Notes: a model not told the origin generated them from the letters alone. 64,000 nt of DNA from Rhodoferax sp. (GCF_028689295.1 NZ_JAQTWL010000003.1:60569-124568); one strand, 5' to 3'; shown: positions 10,253 to 18,886, numbered from the stretch's first letter. Program-made: numbers and translations.

Positions 10253-10770
10253 GACGGGGTTTTCCTCTGGATGAGTTCTGTCAGGCGGTTCAGCGCGTGT
10301 TGCGCGGTGGCTTGGCGCACGTCGGCGCGGTCGCCCGAAAAGTGCTGCAACTCACTGGTCACGCTGTCGGGGGTGGCCCAGGCGAGCCACACGGTGCCCA
10401 CCGGTTTTTCGGCAGTGCCGCCGCTGGGGCCGGCCACGCCGGTGACGGCGATGGTCACCTGCGCGCGCGAATGCGCCAGCGCGCCGGCGGCCATGGCGCG
10501 TGCCACGGCTTCGCTGACAGCACCATGCTGCTCGATCAGCTGGGCTTCGACGCCCAGCAGCTCGATTTTGGCGGCGTTGGAGTAAGTGACAAAGCCGCGC
10601 TCGAACCAGTGGCTGGATCCGGCCAGGTCGGTGCAGGTCGCCGCAATCAGACCGCCGGTACAGCTTTCGGCAGTGCAAAGCAGCCAGTGGTTGGCCAATA
10701 ACTCATCGGCCAGCCGGGCGGCGGCTGCGGGTGCCAAAGTTGCTGGACGCCAGGGGTTCATGGTCGCCAT
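10249..10770 (-). CDS. pncC: Nicotinamide-nucleotide amidohydrolase (CinA C-terminal type)
   Basis: The 173-residue protein is the stand-alone CinA C-terminal domain. It contains the AESCTGG motif bearing the catalytic serine, GFVTYSNAAK and TGVAGPSGG. It deamidates nicotinamide mononucleotide to nicotinate mononucleotide, recycling the by-product of NAD-dependent DNA ligase (EC 3.5.1.42). There is no N-terminal MoCF domain, as usual in betaproteobacteria. It lies four bases downstream of pgpA and overlaps the response regulator, which suggests a metabolic run continuing into the two-component genes. Confidence 0.92.
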   Translation of the reverse strand: MATMNPWRPATLAPAAAARLADELLANHWLLCTAESCTGGLIAATCTDLAGSSHWFERGFVTYSNAAKIELLGVEAQLIEQHGAVSEAVARAMAAGALAHSRAQVTIAVTGVAGPSGGTAEKPVGTVWLAWATPDSVTSELQHFSGDRADVRQATAQHALNRLTELIQRKTPS

Positions 10771-10774
10771 GGGA

Positions 10775-11356
10775 TCACCAGACCCGCCACAGTGCGATCA
10801 CCAGCAGGGTGCAAAAAGCGGCCACCAGATCGTCGAGCATGATGCCCCAGCCGGCCTTGCGCCAGGCTGCCGGGTCGGTGGCGGGGTCAACGTGGTGGTA
10901 GAACTGGTCGGCCCAGGCCACCGGGCCGGGTTTGACGGCATCGAAGAAGCGGAACAGCGCAAAGGCGGCCAGCTGGCCCCAAAAGCCGGTTGGGCTGACC
11001 AGCCACAGCACCAGCCAGAAGGCGGCAATTTCGTCCCAGACGATGCTGCCCGGGTCGAGCACGCGCATATGCCTGGCGGTGAGCGTGCAGACCCACCAGC
11101 CCGCCAGGACGCTGATGGTGATGAGCCAGCCCCATTGCGCGTCGGTGAGGCGGTGTTGCAGCAGCGCAAACAGCGCCCAGGCCCACAGCGTGCCCATGGT
11201 GCCGGGCGCTTTCGGGCTCAGCCCGGCGCCAAAGCCCAGTGCCATCACATGAGCGGGGTGCGCCATCATGAAGCTGCCCGTCGGGACTACCCTGGCGCTG
11301 GCGGCTTGGGCTGGTGCCGCTGCGCCAGGGTGCAAAACAGTCTCTTGATCAAGCAT
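10775..11356 (-). CDS. pgpA: Phosphatidylglycerophosphatase A
   Basis: The 193-residue membrane protein shows the PgpA pattern: GFGAGLSPKAPGTMGTLWAW near residue 41, DPGSIVWDE with the acidic metal-binding residues, and RFFDAVKPGPV. It removes phosphate from phosphatidylglycerol phosphate in phosphatidylglycerol synthesis (EC 3.1.3.27). The first 28 residues are not typical, so the ATG at about residue 30 (MMAHPAH) may be the true start. It lies between thiL and pncC, a common order in this group. Confidence 0.92.
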   Translation of the reverse strand: MLDQETVLHPGAAAPAQAASARVVPTGSFMMAHPAHVMALGFGAGLSPKAPGTMGTLWAWALFALLQHRLTDAQWGWLITISVLAGWWVCTLTARHMRVLDPGSIVWDEIAAFWLVLWLVSPTGFWGQLAAFALFRFFDAVKPGPVAWADQFYHHVDPATDPAAWRKAGWGIMLDDLVAAFCTLLVIALWRVW

Positions 11357-11392
11357 GGTCGGATTATCGAGCGTATGCAGGGGGAACCGGCG

Positions 11393-12358
11393 TCAGGCGA
11401 AGTGATCGAACGAGACGTAGTGGTTGGGCAACGACCGGCCCTGTGCGTCCAGCAGCCGCAGCCCGGCGGCGGCTTCGATCTGGCCAATGCAGCGCACGGG
11501 CGTCTGGCTGGCTTGGGCGGCTGCAGCCACGGCTGCTCTGAACCGGGTCGGGGCGGTGAACAGCAACTCGTAGTCGTCGCCGCCGCATAGCGCCAGGGTG
11601 CGCCATTGCTCCAGCGACACATGGACACCTGGCGGCTCTGCGGAGACTGCCTGATCAACCTGCACCGTGGCGCCCACCCCCGAGCCTTTCATGATATGAC
11701 CAAGGTCGCCGATCAGTCCATCGCTGACGTCAATCGCCGCGCTGGCGATGCCGCGCAAGGCCAGGCCCAGCGCCACGCGCGGCTTTGGGCTCTGCAGCCG
11801 CTCGCGTGCGGCCGACAGTACCGCGGCGGGAACGGTCAACTTGCCCTGCATCGCGTTCAATGCCAGCCGGGCATCGCCCAGTTTGCCGCTCACATACAGG
11901 TCGTCACCAGCCCTGGCGCCGCTGCGCAGCAGGGCCTGGGACTTGCCGTTGACCACTGGCACTTCGCCAAACACCGTGATGCAGATGTTGAGCGGCCCGG
12001 CGGTGGTGTCGCCGCCGATGAGTTCGCAGTCATGCGCGTCGGCCAGGGCGAACAGGCCCTGGGCAAAGGCCGCCAGCCAGGGTTCGTTGACCTCGGGCAG
12101 CGCCAGAGCCAGCGTGAACGCCAGCGGTCTGGCGCCACAGGCCGCCAGGTCGCTTAGGTTGACGGCCAGCGCCTTGTGGCCCAACTGGCACGGGTCGGTG
12201 TCGGCAAAAAAATGGCGGTCCTGCACCAGCATGTCGCAGGAAATGGCCAGTTGAGTGCCGGGCGCGGGTTGCAGAAGCGCGCAGTCGTCGCCCACGCCCA
12301 ACGCCGCCCGGCGCACCGGGCGCGTGAAGTAGCGCGCGATCAGATCGAATTCACCCAT
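11393..12358 (-). CDS. thiL: Thiamine-monophosphate kinase
   Basis: The 321-residue protein begins MGEFDLIARYF and has GVGDDCALL, the Mg/ATP-binding acidic cluster, GGDTTAGP and DVSDGLIGDLGH. These are characteristic of ThiL, which phosphorylates thiamine monophosphate to the active diphosphate (EC 2.7.4.16). It is about 36 bases upstream of pgpA on the same strand and about 30 bases after the frameshifted apaG. Length and motifs are normal for the family and no TPP riboswitch precedes it. Confidence 0.95.
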   Translation of the reverse strand: MGEFDLIARYFTRPVRRAALGVGDDCALLQPAPGTQLAISCDMLVQDRHFFADTDPCQLGHKALAVNLSDLAACGARPLAFTLALALPEVNEPWLAAFAQGLFALADAHDCELIGGDTTAGPLNICITVFGEVPVVNGKSQALLRSGARAGDDLYVSGKLGDARLALNAMQGKLTVPAAVLSAARERLQSPKPRVALGLALRGIASAAIDVSDGLIGDLGHIMKGSGVGATVQVDQAVSAEPPGVHVSLEQWRTLALCGGDDYELLFTAPTRFRAAVAAAAQASQTPVRCIGQIEAAAGLRLLDAQGRSLPNHYVSFDHFA

Positions 12359-12388
12359 GGCTCACACTTTTCTTGGGGGCGCTGGACG

Positions 12389-12791
12389 TCAATGCAGGGT
12401 GCGGGTTCCGCCGCTCTCGCTCAAGGCGTCGAGCACGAACATGGGCACATCCACGTCGAACTTTTCACCGTCTTCGGCCACGCAAAAAAAACTGCCGTGC
12501 ATGGTGCCGGTTGGCGTGCGCAGGCGCGTGCCGCTGGTGTACTCGAAGGCTTCGCCGGGTTGCAGCAGCGGCTGGTGCCCGACCACGCCAAGACCCTTGA
12601 CCTTTTCGTGGTGTCCCTGGGCATCGTTGATATTCCAGGTGCGGGCAATCAATTGCGCGGCCACCTGACCGCTGTTGCGGATGGTGACGGTGTAGGAAAA
12701 AAAAGTACTGGTCCTGCCCTGGCACCGACTGGTCAGCCAGATAGCGCGGTTGAACTTGAACCTGGAATTGGTAACGACGGGATGCGGTCAT
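12389..12791 (-). pseudogene. apaG: apaG with a one-base frameshift in an A8 run
   Basis: Two frames together encode a normal ApaG of about 133 residues. The N-terminal part starts at 12791 (MTASRRYQFQVQVQPRYL). The C-terminal part in a second frame continues through AAQLIARTWNINDAQG and ends at 12389. The join falls on eight A residues at 12697-12704 (eight T on the coding strand). Seven would restore the expected QYFFSYTVTIRNSG. The gene is otherwise intact, so this may be a sequencing indel in a homopolymer, a recent inactivation, or slippage-tolerant expression. ApaG is a small beta-sandwich (DUF525) protein whose role is not firmly defined. Confidence 0.85.
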
Positions 12792-12795
12792 GGTG

Positions 12796-13266
12796 CTAGG
12801 GTTTGAGGCCGTCGAGCGGCGGTAATTCGAGCTGGATCGATGCCGGCGCCGCCATGCCGGGCGCCAGGGCGGCACCCCGTGCCGAGACCGACTGCAGCAG
12901 CAGATCGTCACTCAAGTGGTCGCCCACTCTGTAGGGTTTGGCTTTTTCGCCGCCGATGGCGATCAGGGCGCTGCCACGCCCGCTGCTGCGACCCTGGGCA
13001 ATGACGCCTTCAAGCTTGTAATTGGCAGCGGCATTGACCGTCGGTGCCGCAGCACCTGCGTCGGCGGGCGAGGCGCTGGCGCCCAGCAACAGGGCCACCC
13101 GGGCCGTGTCGATGGGGCGTGGCTCGGACCTGACGCCGCTGGAAGGCGGCGCAGTGAGCGGCTCGGACCAGCGCAGACCCCAATAGACGACGCTGGCTGC
13201 GGCCAGAGCAGCCAATGCAAAGGTGCTCAGGCGCGCAGGCCAAATGGCACGATCAAGCATTGCCAT
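12796..13266 (-). CDS. GspC-like type II secretion protein, orphan
   Basis: The product is about 156 residues, with one N-terminal membrane helix ([19 protein letters not shown]). An alanine/proline-rich linker and a small periplasmic homology region follow ([34 protein letters not shown]), as in GspC/PilP-type proteins. GspC links the inner-membrane platform to the secretin. There is no C-terminal PDZ domain and no other gsp gene nearby. The start is placed at ATG 13266, overlapping moaC by 14 bases; ATG 13260 is equally possible. A longer frame from 13311 would overlap moaC more and is not favoured. Confidence 0.68.
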   Translation of the reverse strand: MAMLDRAIWPARLSTFALAALAAASVVYWGLRWSEPLTAPPSSGVRSEPRPIDTARVALLLGASASPADAGAAAPTVNAAANYKLEGVIAQGRSSGRGSALIAIGGEKAKPYRVGDHLSDDLLLQSVSARGAALAPGMAAPASIQLELPPLDGLKP

Positions 13267-13765
13267 GGGGTGTTGTGTTCGGATTGATAAAACTGCCCGA
13301 TTTGCCGCCATGCTTCTCCAGCAGCGTGATATCGGTCATCACCATGCCGCGGTCCACCGCCTTGCACATGTCGTAAATGGTGAGCAGCGCGACCGACACC
13401 GCGGTGAGCGCTTCCATTTCCACCCCGGTGGGTCCCACCGTTTCGACAGTAGCCTGGCACAGGATGCTGGCGGCATGGCTCGGGCTGACGTGCAGCACCT
13501 TGAATTCAATGGCGACATGAGTCAGCGCCAGCGGGTGGCACAGGGGAATCAGGGCGCTGGTTTTCTTGGCCGCCATGATGCCGGCCACGCGGGCAATGCC
13601 CAGCACATCACCTTTTTTGGCGCTGCCGGCTTCGATAATGGCCAGCGTGGCGGGCTGCATCTCGATGCGCCCGCCGGCGATGCCAATGCGATGGCTGGCC
13701 GCTTTGGCCGCCACATCGACCATATGGGCCTGGCCCTGTTCGTCAAAATGGGTGAGGGTGCTCAT
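13253..13765 (-). CDS. moaC: Cyclic pyranopterin monophosphate synthase
   Basis: The 170-residue protein has the MoaC motifs [34 protein letters not shown] and [13 protein letters not shown]. Together with MoaA it makes the first cyclic pyranopterin of molybdenum cofactor synthesis (EC 4.6.1.17). It is the first gene of the minus-strand run ending at 6559 and is divergent from the M48 protease gene across about 128 bases. No other moa gene is in the window. Confidence 0.95.
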   Translation of the reverse strand: MSTLTHFDEQGQAHMVDVAAKAASHRIGIAGGRIEMQPATLAIIEAGSAKKGDVLGIARVAGIMAAKKTSALIPLCHPLALTHVAIEFKVLHVSPSHAASILCQATVETVGPTGVEMEALTAVSVALLTIYDMCKAVDRGMVMTDITLLEKHGGKSGSFINPNTTPHGNA

Positions 13766-13893
13766 GACAAAAAATTAAGGGTGGGTGGTGAACTAAAGTC
13801 AGCGCGTCGGCTTCACCGAACCTTTACACACAGCTGGCATCATACGGTGGTCGTCTGATTTATTCTTTTGTAGGTGCACAAAATTTACCGCTC

Positions 13894-15501
13894 ATGTTGA
13901 TGGATCCATTCAAACCCAAGCTGAGGGCGGGCCTGATCGCAGCAGGGCGCGCAACGCTTTTTCTGGCCGCCATCGGGCTGGCCATGCCGGTCTCGTTGCA
14001 GGCGCAAGGCAGCTTGGCCAGCACGCTGCCCCTGCTCGGTGATGGCAGCGCCATGAGCGCCAGCGCCGAGCGCCGACTGGGCGACCGCATCGTCCGTGAA
14101 CTGTACCGAGATCCTGATTTTATCGACGACCCGGTGCTCTCCGACTATGTGCAGGGCATCTGGCTGCCGCTGCTGGCCGCCGCCCGTGCGCGTGGTGATC
14201 TGACGCCAGAGCTCGACGAGCGTTTTGCCTGGCGAATTGTGTTGGGGCGCGACCGCAGCGTCAACGCCTTTGCCCTGCCGGGCGGTTATTTTGGCGTGCA
14301 CTTGGGGCTGCTGGCCGTGGTGAGCAGCCGCGACGAACTGGCCTCGGTGCTGGGCCACGAGCTGAGCCACGTCACCCAGCGCCATATTTCGCGCCTGATC
14401 GCCAAGAACGAACAGCAAACCCCCTGGATGATCGGCGCCATGATTCTGGGCGCGCTTGCGGCCAGCAAAAGTCCGGAGGCCGGCAACGCCCTGATTGTCG
14501 GCGGGCAAGCGCTGTCAGCGCAAAGCCAGCTCAATTTTTCGCGCGACATGGAACGCGAGGCCGACCGCGTCGGCTTTGGCGTGATGACGCAGGCCGGTTT
14601 CGAGGCGCAGGGCTTTGTCGGCATGTTCGACAAGCTGCAGCAGGCCGCCCGGCTCAATGACACCGGCGCCTACCCCTATCTGCGCAGCCACCCGCTGACC
14701 ACCGAGCGCATCGCCGACATGCAGTCGCGCCTGCCGCTGGGCGCGCCGCACAGCGTCGAGGTGGCGCCAACCATGACGCACGCGATGCTGACGGCGCGCG
14801 CCCGGGTGCTGGCCAACCCGGGTGCCGACGCGCTGCGCGGCTGGCAGGCGCAGGCCGACGCACTGGCGAGCGCACCGACCGCGGCGCAGCAGGCGGGCGC
14901 GCTCTATGGCGCGGCCATGGCGGCCAGCCGATTGCGTGATGCGGCACAGGCGCGCAAACAGTTTGTGCGGCTCCAAAAAATGGTTGCGGATGACGCCGAG
15001 GCTGCCCGGCAAGCGCGCTGGCTTGGGGTGGAAATCGAACTGGCGGCACGCGACCGATCACGACCCCAGGTGCTGGCACTGGCCAGCAACGTGGGGTTGG
15101 ACCTGGTCAGGCCCGAGGCTGTGACAGCGCTGCGCCGCCCGGATTTGCTGTTGCAGGCCCAAATTGCCATGCAGGCCGGACAAGACGGCGTGATGGACAG
15201 CGCGGCGCAAAACCTGCAAGTGTGGCTGGTCAAGCAGCCGCAGGATACCCTGGCCTGGCAGTGGCTGGCGAGCATTTACGCCGCACAAAACCACCGCCTG
15301 CGGGCCTTGCGCGCCGAAGCCGAGGCGCGAATCGCGCAACTGGATTACGCGGGGGCGCTGGACCGGCTCAAATCTGCACAGGATCGGCTGCGTGCCACGG
15401 GGGTGGCAAATTCATCGGCGGATCACATCGACGCGTCGATCATCGACACGCGGCGCCGCCAGATCGAGGCCTTATTTAAGGAACAGGCGCTCGACAACTG
15501 A
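13894..15501 (+). CDS. Periplasmic M48 metalloprotease with TPR tail, BepA-like
   Basis: The 535-residue protein has an N-terminal signal segment (about 12-37, ending SLQAQG). The M48 zinc site is HELSH near residue 154, with the third ligand in MEREADRVG. A lid-like AxSQL region sits between them and a long TPR-like helical tail occupies about 300-535. This is the layout of BepA, which clears stalled outer membrane proteins and helps LptD assembly. It is preceded by a divergent spacer shared with moaC, and its 3' end overlaps the convergent small membrane gene by 30 bases. A second start at 13900 is possible. Confidence 0.88.
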   Translation: MLMDPFKPKLRAGLIAAGRATLFLAAIGLAMPVSLQAQGSLASTLPLLGDGSAMSASAERRLGDRIVRELYRDPDFIDDPVLSDYVQGIWLPLLAAARARGDLTPELDERFAWRIVLGRDRSVNAFALPGGYFGVHLGLLAVVSSRDELASVLGHELSHVTQRHISRLIAKNEQQTPWMIGAMILGALAASKSPEAGNALIVGGQALSAQSQLNFSRDMEREADRVGFGVMTQAGFEAQGFVGMFDKLQQAARLNDTGAYPYLRSHPLTTERIADMQSRLPLGAPHSVEVAPTMTHAMLTARARVLANPGADALRGWQAQADALASAPTAAQQAGALYGAAMAASRLRDAAQARKQFVRLQKMVADDAEAARQARWLGVEIELAARDRSRPQVLALASNVGLDLVRPEAVTALRRPDLLLQAQIAMQAGQDGVMDSAAQNLQVWLVKQPQDTLAWQWLASIYAAQNHRLRALRAEAEARIAQLDYAGALDRLKSAQDRLRATGVANSSADHIDASIIDTRRRQIEALFKEQALDN

Positions 15502-15822
15502 ATCGATGACCAGCCCCAGGGCAGAGTAGATCAGCGAGCCCCAGAGCGCGGCGAAAAAGTCGCGCACATAGAAGCCTTCGAGGATGCCTGCGGCAGACCA
15601 GAACATCAGGGCGTTGATGACAAACAAAAACAAGCCCAGCGTGACCAGCGTGACGGGCAGGGTCAGCACCACCAGCACCGGGCGCAGCACCATGTTGAAG
15701 AGGCCGATGACAAAGGCGGCGATCAGCGCCGCCCCCAGGCTGCTCACCACGACGCCGCTGTAAAGGTAGGCCACGCACAACAGGGCGGCTGCACAGAGCA
15801 GCCATTTCAGGATCAGTTTCAT
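15472..15822 (-). CDS. Small integral membrane protein, phage-holin-like superfamily IV
   Basis: The 116-residue protein is almost wholly hydrophobic, with four predicted membrane helices. Motifs such as GLFNMVLRPVLVVLTLPVTL and the NALMFW segment are typical of the 4-TMS holin-like family (YvlD-type). The name is historical; nothing here indicates a prophage. ATG at 15822 is chosen because upstream residues of the longer frame are basic and unlike the family. Its last 30 bases overlap the end of the M48 gene tail-to-tail, so both stop codons lie inside the partner gene. Confidence 0.82.
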   Translation of the reverse strand: MKLILKWLLCAAALLCVAYLYSGVVVSSLGAALIAAFVIGLFNMVLRPVLVVLTLPVTLVTLGLFLFVINALMFWSAAGILEGFYVRDFFAALWGSLIYSALGLVIDSVVERLFLK

Positions 15823-15847
15823 GGCGTGCAGCTTAGCACGTTGCGGC

Positions 15848-16555
15848 TCAAACCGGGGCGTTGGCGCTGAGCTGGCGCTTGCGCCACCAGCCGGCTGCCA
15901 GCACGCCGATGATGACCGCCGCATAGATCGCCCAGCGCACCGCCGTTTGCATGGTTTCAGCAGGCGATTCGTCGCCATCGAACAGCTCAGCGAGCAGTGG
16001 CTCGGACACGATCATCTTGGCGGCCGTCAGGGCCAGCACCGCCGCGCCGGCCTGGATGATGACGGGGAAGCGCTCCACCAGTTTCAGCACCACCGAGCTG
16101 CCAAACACCACAATCGGCACGCTGATCAGCAAGCCGATGATGACCAGGTCGAACGCGCCATGCGCGGCGCCGGCCACTCCCAGCACGTTATCGACCCCCA
16201 TCAGCGCGTCGGCCACCACGATGGTTTTCATGGCGCCCCAGAAAGTGCTGGCCATGGGGTTGCTGTGTTCGCCGCCGTCGTCATCGGCCAGCAGTTTGTA
16301 GGCAATCCACACCAGCCCCAGGCCGCCGACCAGCATCAGCCCCGGAATCTGCAGCAGCCAGACCACGCCGATGGTCATGATCGAGCGCACCACGATCGCG
16401 CCCACCGTGCCCCACATAATGGCTCTGGTTTTGAGGTGGGCCGGCAAATTGCGCGCCGCCAGCGCGATCACGATGGCGTTGTCGCCGGCCAGCACCAGGT
16501 CAATGAGCAAAATGGCCAGTAGCGCAGACCACCAGGCGGTAGAAAATAGTTCCAT
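15848..16555 (-). CDS. TerC-family membrane protein, probable Mn2+ exporter
   Basis: The 235-residue protein has about seven membrane helices. It carries the TerC acidic motifs LIDLVLAGDNAIVIALAARN near residue 18 and VVADALMGVDNVLGVAG near 113. TerC/Alx-type proteins export Mn2+ and protect metalloenzymes during export. An AAGGG ribosome binding site lies about seven bases before the ATG. The leader between 16556 and about 16780 contains a yybP-ykoY type riboswitch, which strongly supports manganese control. The gene ends 25 bases before the small membrane protein gene on the same strand. Confidence 0.92.
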   Translation of the reverse strand: MELFSTAWWSALLAILLIDLVLAGDNAIVIALAARNLPAHLKTRAIMWGTVGAIVVRSIMTIGVVWLLQIPGLMLVGGLGLVWIAYKLLADDDGGEHSNPMASTFWGAMKTIVVADALMGVDNVLGVAGAAHGAFDLVIIGLLISVPIVVFGSSVVLKLVERFPVIIQAGAAVLALTAAKMIVSEPLLAELFDGDESPAETMQTAVRWAIYAAVIIGVLAAGWWRKRQLSANAPV

Positions 16556-16657
16556 GGCAAACCCTTAAATGAATTTGAAATTTGCACCGGACACCACAAC
16601 GCATTCAGGATGGTTTCGAGGCCTCCTTCGCGCGCTGCACAGGCACCCGTGCACGGC

Positions 16658-16774
16658 GAAGGTCTTGCTCAATGTGCTGATCCCGGACGGGCTGGCACAT
16701 CGGGTGAACCGGGTTGCTGTCAGCAAGACAGCCTCCGTATTGACGATTCACCCTGGTGGGAACTACTCCCCTTC
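16658..16774 (-). promoter_or_regulatory. yybP-ykoY family Mn2+ riboswitch upstream of terC
   Basis: Read on the minus strand, the leader opens with GAAGGGGAGTAG (RNA 5' side near 16774) and closes with AAGACCTTC near 16658, the two conserved ends of the yybP-ykoY motif. GAAGG and CCTTC pair as P1. Between them are GC-rich helices. Downstream, GCGAAGG at 16624-16630 can pair with the same CCTTCGC, giving a mutually exclusive hairpin that could be the expression platform. The location before a TerC gene is classic for this Mn2+-sensing class. The boundaries are approximate. Confidence 0.8.
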
Positions 16775-16854
16775 AGAGGCGCATTATCTGCAAACCGGAA
16801 TTTTTCCTACAAGTGGTGGGGTTAATGCGGCGGCAGGGCTATGATGCGCGCCCT

Positions 16855-17280
16855 ATGACCGGCATCCACATCTCCGACATTGAAGCGGCCATCAACTTCT
16901 GGCGCGACAAGCTACCCTGCCGCGAGGGAGCAGCGCTGCCCGCACCCACACGTGCGCTGGCTGAAGTGTATGCGGTGATGGCCTTTGAGCGTCGCCATGA
17001 AATTGACCCGGTCACCCTGCCCGAAGTCGCCATGCAGGCCTGGCAGACCTGGTTCGAGAGCACGCCCGACACACCCTGCATAGCGATTTGCTCGACCAGC
17101 CAAGGCGACGACGTGTGCAAGGGCTGTGGCCGCAGCTTTGCCGAGGTGCAGTTCTGGACCGAGATGCAGCCGGTGCAAAAACGCGCCACTTGGCGCCGCA
17201 TCACCCAGGAAGGCACGGCCTGGCGTTTCAATAAATACGCCGAGCGCGCTGCCGAAAGACAAGCGACGCCCGGCGGGTAG
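16855..17280 (+). CDS. DUF3717 and DUF1289 domain protein
   Basis: The 141-residue protein has two short family regions. An N-terminal DUF3717 segment (ISDIEAAINFWRDKLP) is at residues 4-50. A DUF1289 segment at about 75-120 has the four-cysteine pattern C-x3-C...C-x2-C (PCIAICSTSQGDDVCKGCG), probably an iron- or zinc-binding knuckle. Function is unknown for both. The ATG at 16855 is used because upstream codons of the longer frame overlap the riboswitch region and have no homology. The gene faces away from terC. Confidence 0.8.
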   Translation: MTGIHISDIEAAINFWRDKLPCREGAALPAPTRALAEVYAVMAFERRHEIDPVTLPEVAMQAWQTWFESTPDTPCIAICSTSQGDDVCKGCGRSFAEVQFWTEMQPVQKRATWRRITQEGTAWRFNKYAERAAERQATPGG

Positions 17281-17294
17281 GGACAATCCTGATC

Positions 17295-17393
17295 AGTTGG
17301 GGTCAGAGCACGTCGCTTTCCGAGTGGTCTGACCCGCAAAGTCTCAGGCTTAGTTGGTGTCAGAGCACGTCGCTTTGCGAGTGGTCTGACCCG
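17295..17393. repeat. Pair of REP-like hairpins in direct repeat
   Basis: Two copies of a roughly 40-base element begin at 17295 and 17353. Each forms a hairpin: GGTCAGAGCAC (17301-17311) pairs with GTGGTCTGACC with one G-G mismatch, and the loop can extend by TCG/CGA pairs. The copies differ at three positions; copy two has a better inner stem (TCGC-TTT-GCGA). They lie between the DUF3717 gene and the convergent fabG. The look is that of REP sequences mobilised by RAYT transposases, though no RAYT gene is in the window. Confidence 0.75.
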
Positions 17394-17399
17394 CCATGT

Positions 17400-18146
17400 T
17401 CAGAGTGAAATGCCGCCCGAGACTTCGATCACTTCGCCGTTGATGTAGCTGGCCTCGTCGCTGGCCAAAAAGGCATAGACGTTGGCAATTTCCTCGGGCT
17501 TGCCCAGGCGGCGCAGGGCGACTTTTTCGCCCATTTTTGCCAGCACTTCAGCGGGCATGGCAGCCACCATCGGGGTTGTGATGAAGCCGGGGGCCACGGC
17601 GTTGGTGCGCACGCCCTTGGGGCCGAGCTCGCGGCTCCATGTCTTGGTGAAGCCGATCACGCCGAACTTGGTGGCGGCGTAGTTGGTCTGGCCAAAGTTG
17701 CCATACAGGCCGACCACCGAGCTGGCGTTCAGGATCACACCGCTGCCTTGGGCCACCATGCCGTCGGCCACCGCTTGCGAGCAGTGGAACACGCCGCGCA
17801 GGTTGACGTCGATGACCTTGTCAAATTGTTCGGCGGTCATTTTTTGCAGGCGCGCATCCTGGGTGATGCCGGCGTTGTTGACCAGCACGTCGATACGGCC
17901 GAACTTGGCCTTGACCTGGGCCACCACGGCATCGACCATGGCGCGCTGGGTCACGTCCATGACAAAACCTTCAGCCGTGGCACCCAGGGCGCGGCACTGG
18001 GCCACCGCTTCATCGACACCGGCCTGTTTGACGTCGCAGACGATGACGATGGCGCCTTCCTGAGCGAATTTGAGCGCGGTGGCCAGGCCGATGCCTTGAG
18101 CGGAACCGGTGATGATGGAAACTTTGTTGGAAAGACGTGCGGACAT
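17400..18146 (-). CDS. fabG: 3-oxoacyl-ACP reductase family SDR
   Basis: The 248-residue short-chain dehydrogenase has the cofactor motif TGSAQGIG at 14-21, NNAGI near 89 and catalytic Ser-Tyr-Lys in NASSV and YAATK, ending in EVSGGISL. Length and motifs fit FabG, which reduces 3-oxoacyl-ACP with NADPH in fatty acid elongation. It is not in a fab cluster, so it may instead serve a degradation or PHB-type pathway. It follows the REP-like pair on the minus strand. Confidence 0.85.
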   Translation of the reverse strand: MSARLSNKVSIITGSAQGIGLATALKFAQEGAIVIVCDVKQAGVDEAVAQCRALGATAEGFVMDVTQRAMVDAVVAQVKAKFGRIDVLVNNAGITQDARLQKMTAEQFDKVIDVNLRGVFHCSQAVADGMVAQGSGVILNASSVVGLYGNFGQTNYAATKFGVIGFTKTWSRELGPKGVRTNAVAPGFITTPMVAAMPAEVLAKMGEKVALRRLGKPEEIANVYAFLASDEASYINGEVIEVSGGISL

Positions 18147-18220
18147 GATGATTGAGTAAGTAGTGAAAGAAACAGGAGAATGGTATCCCCGTGATATTTC
18201 ACGAAGTTGACGCCCGTCAA

Positions 18221-18781
18221 CTACTTCCAGCTTATCGGTTCAATATCGACGTTGTGGGTGCCGTCACCGAGCATCAGCACGCCTTCCTGGATGGTGGCCT
18301 GCAGCGCCATGCTGCGCTGTGCCATCGGAATCAGCGCCTGGGCGGCGGCCGTGGGAATGCGCCAGACGCGCAGGTTCCTGGGGCGAGCCAGCTTGCTCTC
18401 CATGCCGCGCCACCAGACCTCGGCAGCCTGGCTAAAACAGTACAGCACCACGGCATCGGCCTTGCCGCAGGCTTTCAGCAGTGGCTTGTCCTCGGGTTGC
18501 CCCACCTCGATCCACAGTCGCGTTTGGCCGGTGAAGTCGCGCAGCCAGACATCGGGCTCGTCGGGGTCGCTTAAGCCCGCGCCAAAGGCCAGCACGCCAT
18601 CGCCACCACAGACACTTTGCAACTGGTGCGCCTGCAAGGCCAGCGCGCACAGCCGCACCATCATGCGCTCGTCGGTTTCGCTGGGGTGGCGCGCCAGCGT
18701 CAGCGCATGGTCGGCGTAGTAGCTGTGGTCAATGTCCGCAATTTGCAGGCTGGCCTTGAAGATGGTGGATTTGGTGGCCAT
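18221..18781 (-). CDS. yaeQ: YaeQ family protein
   Basis: The 186-residue protein carries the YaeQ pattern: [19 protein letters not shown] at the N-terminus, [13 protein letters not shown] near residue 32, [11 protein letters not shown], and [16 protein letters not shown]. YaeQ has a fold related to PD-(D/E)XK nucleases (the E-x-Q region), but its cellular role is not established. It lies 74 bases upstream of fabG on the same strand. Confidence 0.92.
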   Translation of the reverse strand: MATKSTIFKASLQIADIDHSYYADHALTLARHPSETDERMMVRLCALALQAHQLQSVCGGDGVLAFGAGLSDPDEPDVWLRDFTGQTRLWIEVGQPEDKPLLKACGKADAVVLYCFSQAAEVWWRGMESKLARPRNLRVWRIPTAAAQALIPMAQRSMALQATIQEGVLMLGDGTHNVDIEPISWK

Positions 18782-18800
18782 CAGACCAGGCCAAACGTGA

Positions 18801-18884
18801 GCGTGGTCCGGCGCCGGGCCGCCCCAAGCCGGACCAGCCCCCTTGGGGGGCAGCGAGGACGCAAAGTGCCGAGCGTGGGGGTCA
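18801..18884. repeat. GC-rich intergenic repeat-like element
   Basis: This spacer between yaeQ and purB contains the near-palindrome CCCCCTTGGGGGG at 18838-18850, flanked by GGGCCGCCCCAAG and GAGCGTGGGGGTC. I recall similar blocks as dispersed intergenic repeats in Comamonadaceae. It could act as a transcription terminator or a REP-type hairpin. No second copy was noticed in the window, so the repeat status rests on memory of the family. Confidence 0.45.
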
Positions 18885-18886
18885 TA

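Noticed and set aside
15472-15822. Prophage signal from the holin-like protein
   Set aside because: No other phage genes are nearby and the family is widespread in chromosomes as a small membrane protein.
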